In this document: positions 7,036 to 8,075 of the stretch, in pieces
Layout of the letters: the number at the start of each line of letters is the position of its first letter
How positions within the stretch are numbered: the first letter of the stretch is position 1
Assembly (NCBI GenBank): GCA_041584055.1
Contig: JBFHER010000173.1
Coordinates: forward strand, 1 to 8,075
DNA: 8,075 nucleotides
Source: JBFHER01 sp041584055
GTDB lineage: Bacteria; Bacteroidota; Bacteroidia; Bacteroidales; UBA5342
Reading direction: 5' to 3'
Notes under the pieces: model-generated
What the model was told of the DNA's origin: nothing
The model's input: only the letters and a program-made list of their open reading frames with translations
Databases searched by the model: none
Program-made: the position numbers and the translations under genes

Positions 7036-7065
7036 CAAAAGTAAGAAAAGATTCCTATAAAATAA
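7036..7065 (-). promoter_or_regulatory. Promoter of the M16-TlpA-barrel-nadE cluster
   Basis: The minus strand carries a perfect TAnnTTTG -7 box, TACTTTTG (7036-7043). At the -33 position, 19 bases upstream, it has TTA (7063-7065) instead of the usual TTG. The predicted start lies within about ten bases of the M16 ATG, giving a very short leader. Confidence 0.6.
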
Positions 7066-7077
7066 CTGTCCTTTAAA

Positions 7078-7213
7078 TATTTATGTGGATTGCTATGCGT
7101 TGGACCAGGGTGTTAATTCGCCACAGGACATGGGGATCAAAAATAAAACCAATCTCTGATTTTGAAATTTCAGCAACTTTCCACGCCGGATGAAGCAATG
7201 AATAAAAATTGAT
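7078..7213. other. GC-richer intergenic block without recognised gene
   Basis: The middle of the 272-base divergent intergenic region is less AT-rich than its two ends. It holds a 36-codon plus-strand frame starting with ATG at 7083 and stopping at 7191-7193. An overlapping minus-strand frame of about 44 codons without an ATG contains HPAWKVAEISKSEIGF. I recognise neither. The block may be a gene remnant or simply a regulatory spacer. Confidence 0.25.
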
Positions 7214-7239
7214 TCATCATAAAAAATAATTTACTTTTG
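7209..7239 (+). promoter_or_regulatory. Promoter of the LtaS-like gene
   Basis: TTG at 7209-7211 and TACTTTTG at 7232-7239, with 20 bases between them, fit the Bacteroidota -33/-7 promoter pattern (TTG and TAnnTTTG). The start is expected near 7245, giving a leader of about 50 bases. That leader contains a weak 5-bp hairpin, CTCAT (7252-7256) with ATGAG (7263-7267). Confidence 0.65.
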
Positions 7240-7267
7240 TCCATTCCTTTGCTCATGTAGCAATGAG

Positions 7268-7297
7268 ATGAAAAAAAACGACGACTTAAGAAAATGA
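7268..7297 (+). CDS. Possible nine-codon leader peptide
   Basis: An ATG at 7268 opens a nine-residue frame, MKKNDDLRK, whose TGA (7295-7297) overlaps the start codon of the LtaS-like gene as ATGA. The overlap would allow translational coupling. The frame is so short that it may be accidental, and no ribosome binding site is evident. Confidence 0.15.
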   Translation: MKKNDDLRK

Positions 7298-8075
7298 AAC
7301 GTATCTTTCCCGTAACCCTTTTACGACTTTTATTAATTTACATCCTGTTTCAAATCACCAGACTTGGGTTTTATGCATTTAATGTATCTCTTTTTCCTGA
7401 GCTTGAAACGGGGCTGTTGCTTAAATACATGAAAGCTGGTCTTCTTTTTGACACATCTGCAATACTGTATACAAATGCACTTTTTTTGATATCAAGCTTA
7501 TTTCCTTTCCCTTTTCGTTATCACAAATACTATCAAAGATACCTGAAACTCATCTTTGTCCTGTTTAATTCTGTTGCGCTTGGAGCCAACGTTGCAGACT
7601 TCATTTATTATCGTTTCACCATGCGGCGAACCACAGCAGATGTGTTTGATTTCATGGCTGGGGAGTCGAATATGACAACATTGTGGCTGCAGTTTTTTGT
7701 GGATTATTGGTATGCACTGGCGTTTTTTATTGCATTGGTGTTCATCCTATGGAAAGGATGGAAATGGATTCCCATAACGCTGGATAAACCCAAACTAACT
7801 GTCTGGTATGTTGTGCGAAACACCCTTCTGATGGTTGTTTGCAGTGGTTTTATTTTAGCGGGATTAAGAGGTGGTTTTAAGCATAGTACGCGCCCAATTA
7901 CGGTGAGTAATGCAGCAAAATACGCTGAGAGACCTGAACATGCGGCTATGGTGTTGAATACGCCGTTTTGCATTTACAGAACACTGGGTAAACCAATCAT
8001 AAAAGCCCTGGAATACTTTCCCGAAGATCAGGCCATTGCCATTTTTAATCCGGTGCATGAAGCGGATTCAGGGTC
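7294..8075 (+). CDS. LtaS/MdoB-like phosphoglycerol transferase family protein, N-terminal part
   Basis: The open frame runs from the ATG at 7294 to the window end without a stop: 260 codons of a protein probably over 600 residues long. Five hydrophobic segments are visible at about 8-30, 50-72, 83-105, 134-153 and 172-191, the usual membrane anchor of LtaS/OpgB-type enzymes. Family-like stretches follow: LLFDTSAILYTNALF near 50-64, ADFIYYRFTMRRTT at 101-114, and after the last helix RGGF, RPITVSNAAKYA and VLNTPFCIYRTLGK. The sulfatase/alkaline-phosphatase-fold catalytic domain, with its metal-bound threonine, lies beyond the window, so activity cannot be judged. Gram-negative Bacteroidota lack classical lipoteichoic acid; the enzyme may instead decorate an envelope glycan with phosphoglycerol or phosphoethanolamine (inference). 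It is transcribed away from the M16 cluster from its own promoter. Confidence 0.88.
   Translation, partial: MKRIFPVTLLRLLLIYILFQITRLGFYAFNVSLFPELETGLLLKYMKAGLLFDTSAILYTNALFLISSLFPFPFRYHKYYQRYLKLIFVLFNSVALGANVADFIYYRFTMRRTTADVFDFMAGESNMTTLWLQFFVDYWYALAFFIALVFILWKGWKWIPITLDKPKLTVWYVVRNTLLMVVCSGFILAGLRGGFKHSTRPITVSNAAKYAERPEHAAMVLNTPFCIYRTLGKPIIKALEYFPEDQAIAIFNPVHEADSG

Noticed and set aside
7704..8058. Minus-strand frames of 64-89 codons near the window end
   Set aside because: They lie antisense to the LtaS-like gene, whose plus-strand frame is open to the end and matches a known family.
1..8075. tRNA, rRNA or CRISPR array
   Set aside because: No cloverleaf-like segment, rRNA-like stretch or regularly spaced repeat array was seen on reading the window.

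Overview
The window reads as a chromosomal segment of a Bacteroidota bacterium. Evidence: recognisable Bacteroidota-type protein families (a PorT-like outer-membrane beta-barrel, a TlpA-like thioredoxin fold with a long N-terminal extension, a short glutamine-dependent NadE, and a Xer-like integrase with W-x-x-P N-terminal modules), signal peptides ending in '...AQ', starts without convincing Shine-Dalgarno sequences, and matches to the Bacteroidota -7 box TAnnTTTG in front of genes. I cannot name the genus.

Layout, left to right. (1) 1-98: AT-rich tail with a weak hairpin. (2) 99-1493, minus: an intact tyrosine recombinase with a complete catalytic set and two tandem copies of a short N-terminal module. 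(3) 1494-1961: about 470 bases without a recognisable gene, rich in palindromes. It holds a compact GC-richer hairpin (1573-1606), a 139-base imperfect inverted repeat (1766-1904), a 10-bp direct repeat and a terminator-like hairpin (1937-1960). (4) 1962-7021, minus: a four-gene cluster transcribed M16 zinc peptidase -> TlpA/thioredoxin-like exported protein -> small outer-membrane beta-barrel protein -> NAD synthetase (nadE), closed by the 1937-1960 hairpin. (5) 7022-7293: a divergent promoter region with a perfect TACTTTTG -7 box on each strand. (6) 7294 to the window end, plus: the N-terminal membrane half of an LtaS/MdoB-like phosphoglycerol-transferase/sulfatase-fold protein, cut off before its catalytic domain.

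How they fit: the four-gene cluster mixes cofactor synthesis with envelope proteins. The close spacing suggests one transcript, possibly with an internal start before the TlpA gene. The integrase lies downstream on the same strand but is separated by a terminator-like hairpin and its own long, structured, AT-rich leader, so it is probably a separate and possibly mobile unit. Its recombination target is unknown. The palindromic DNA just upstream is the part of the window most worth a second look; everything else belongs to known families.
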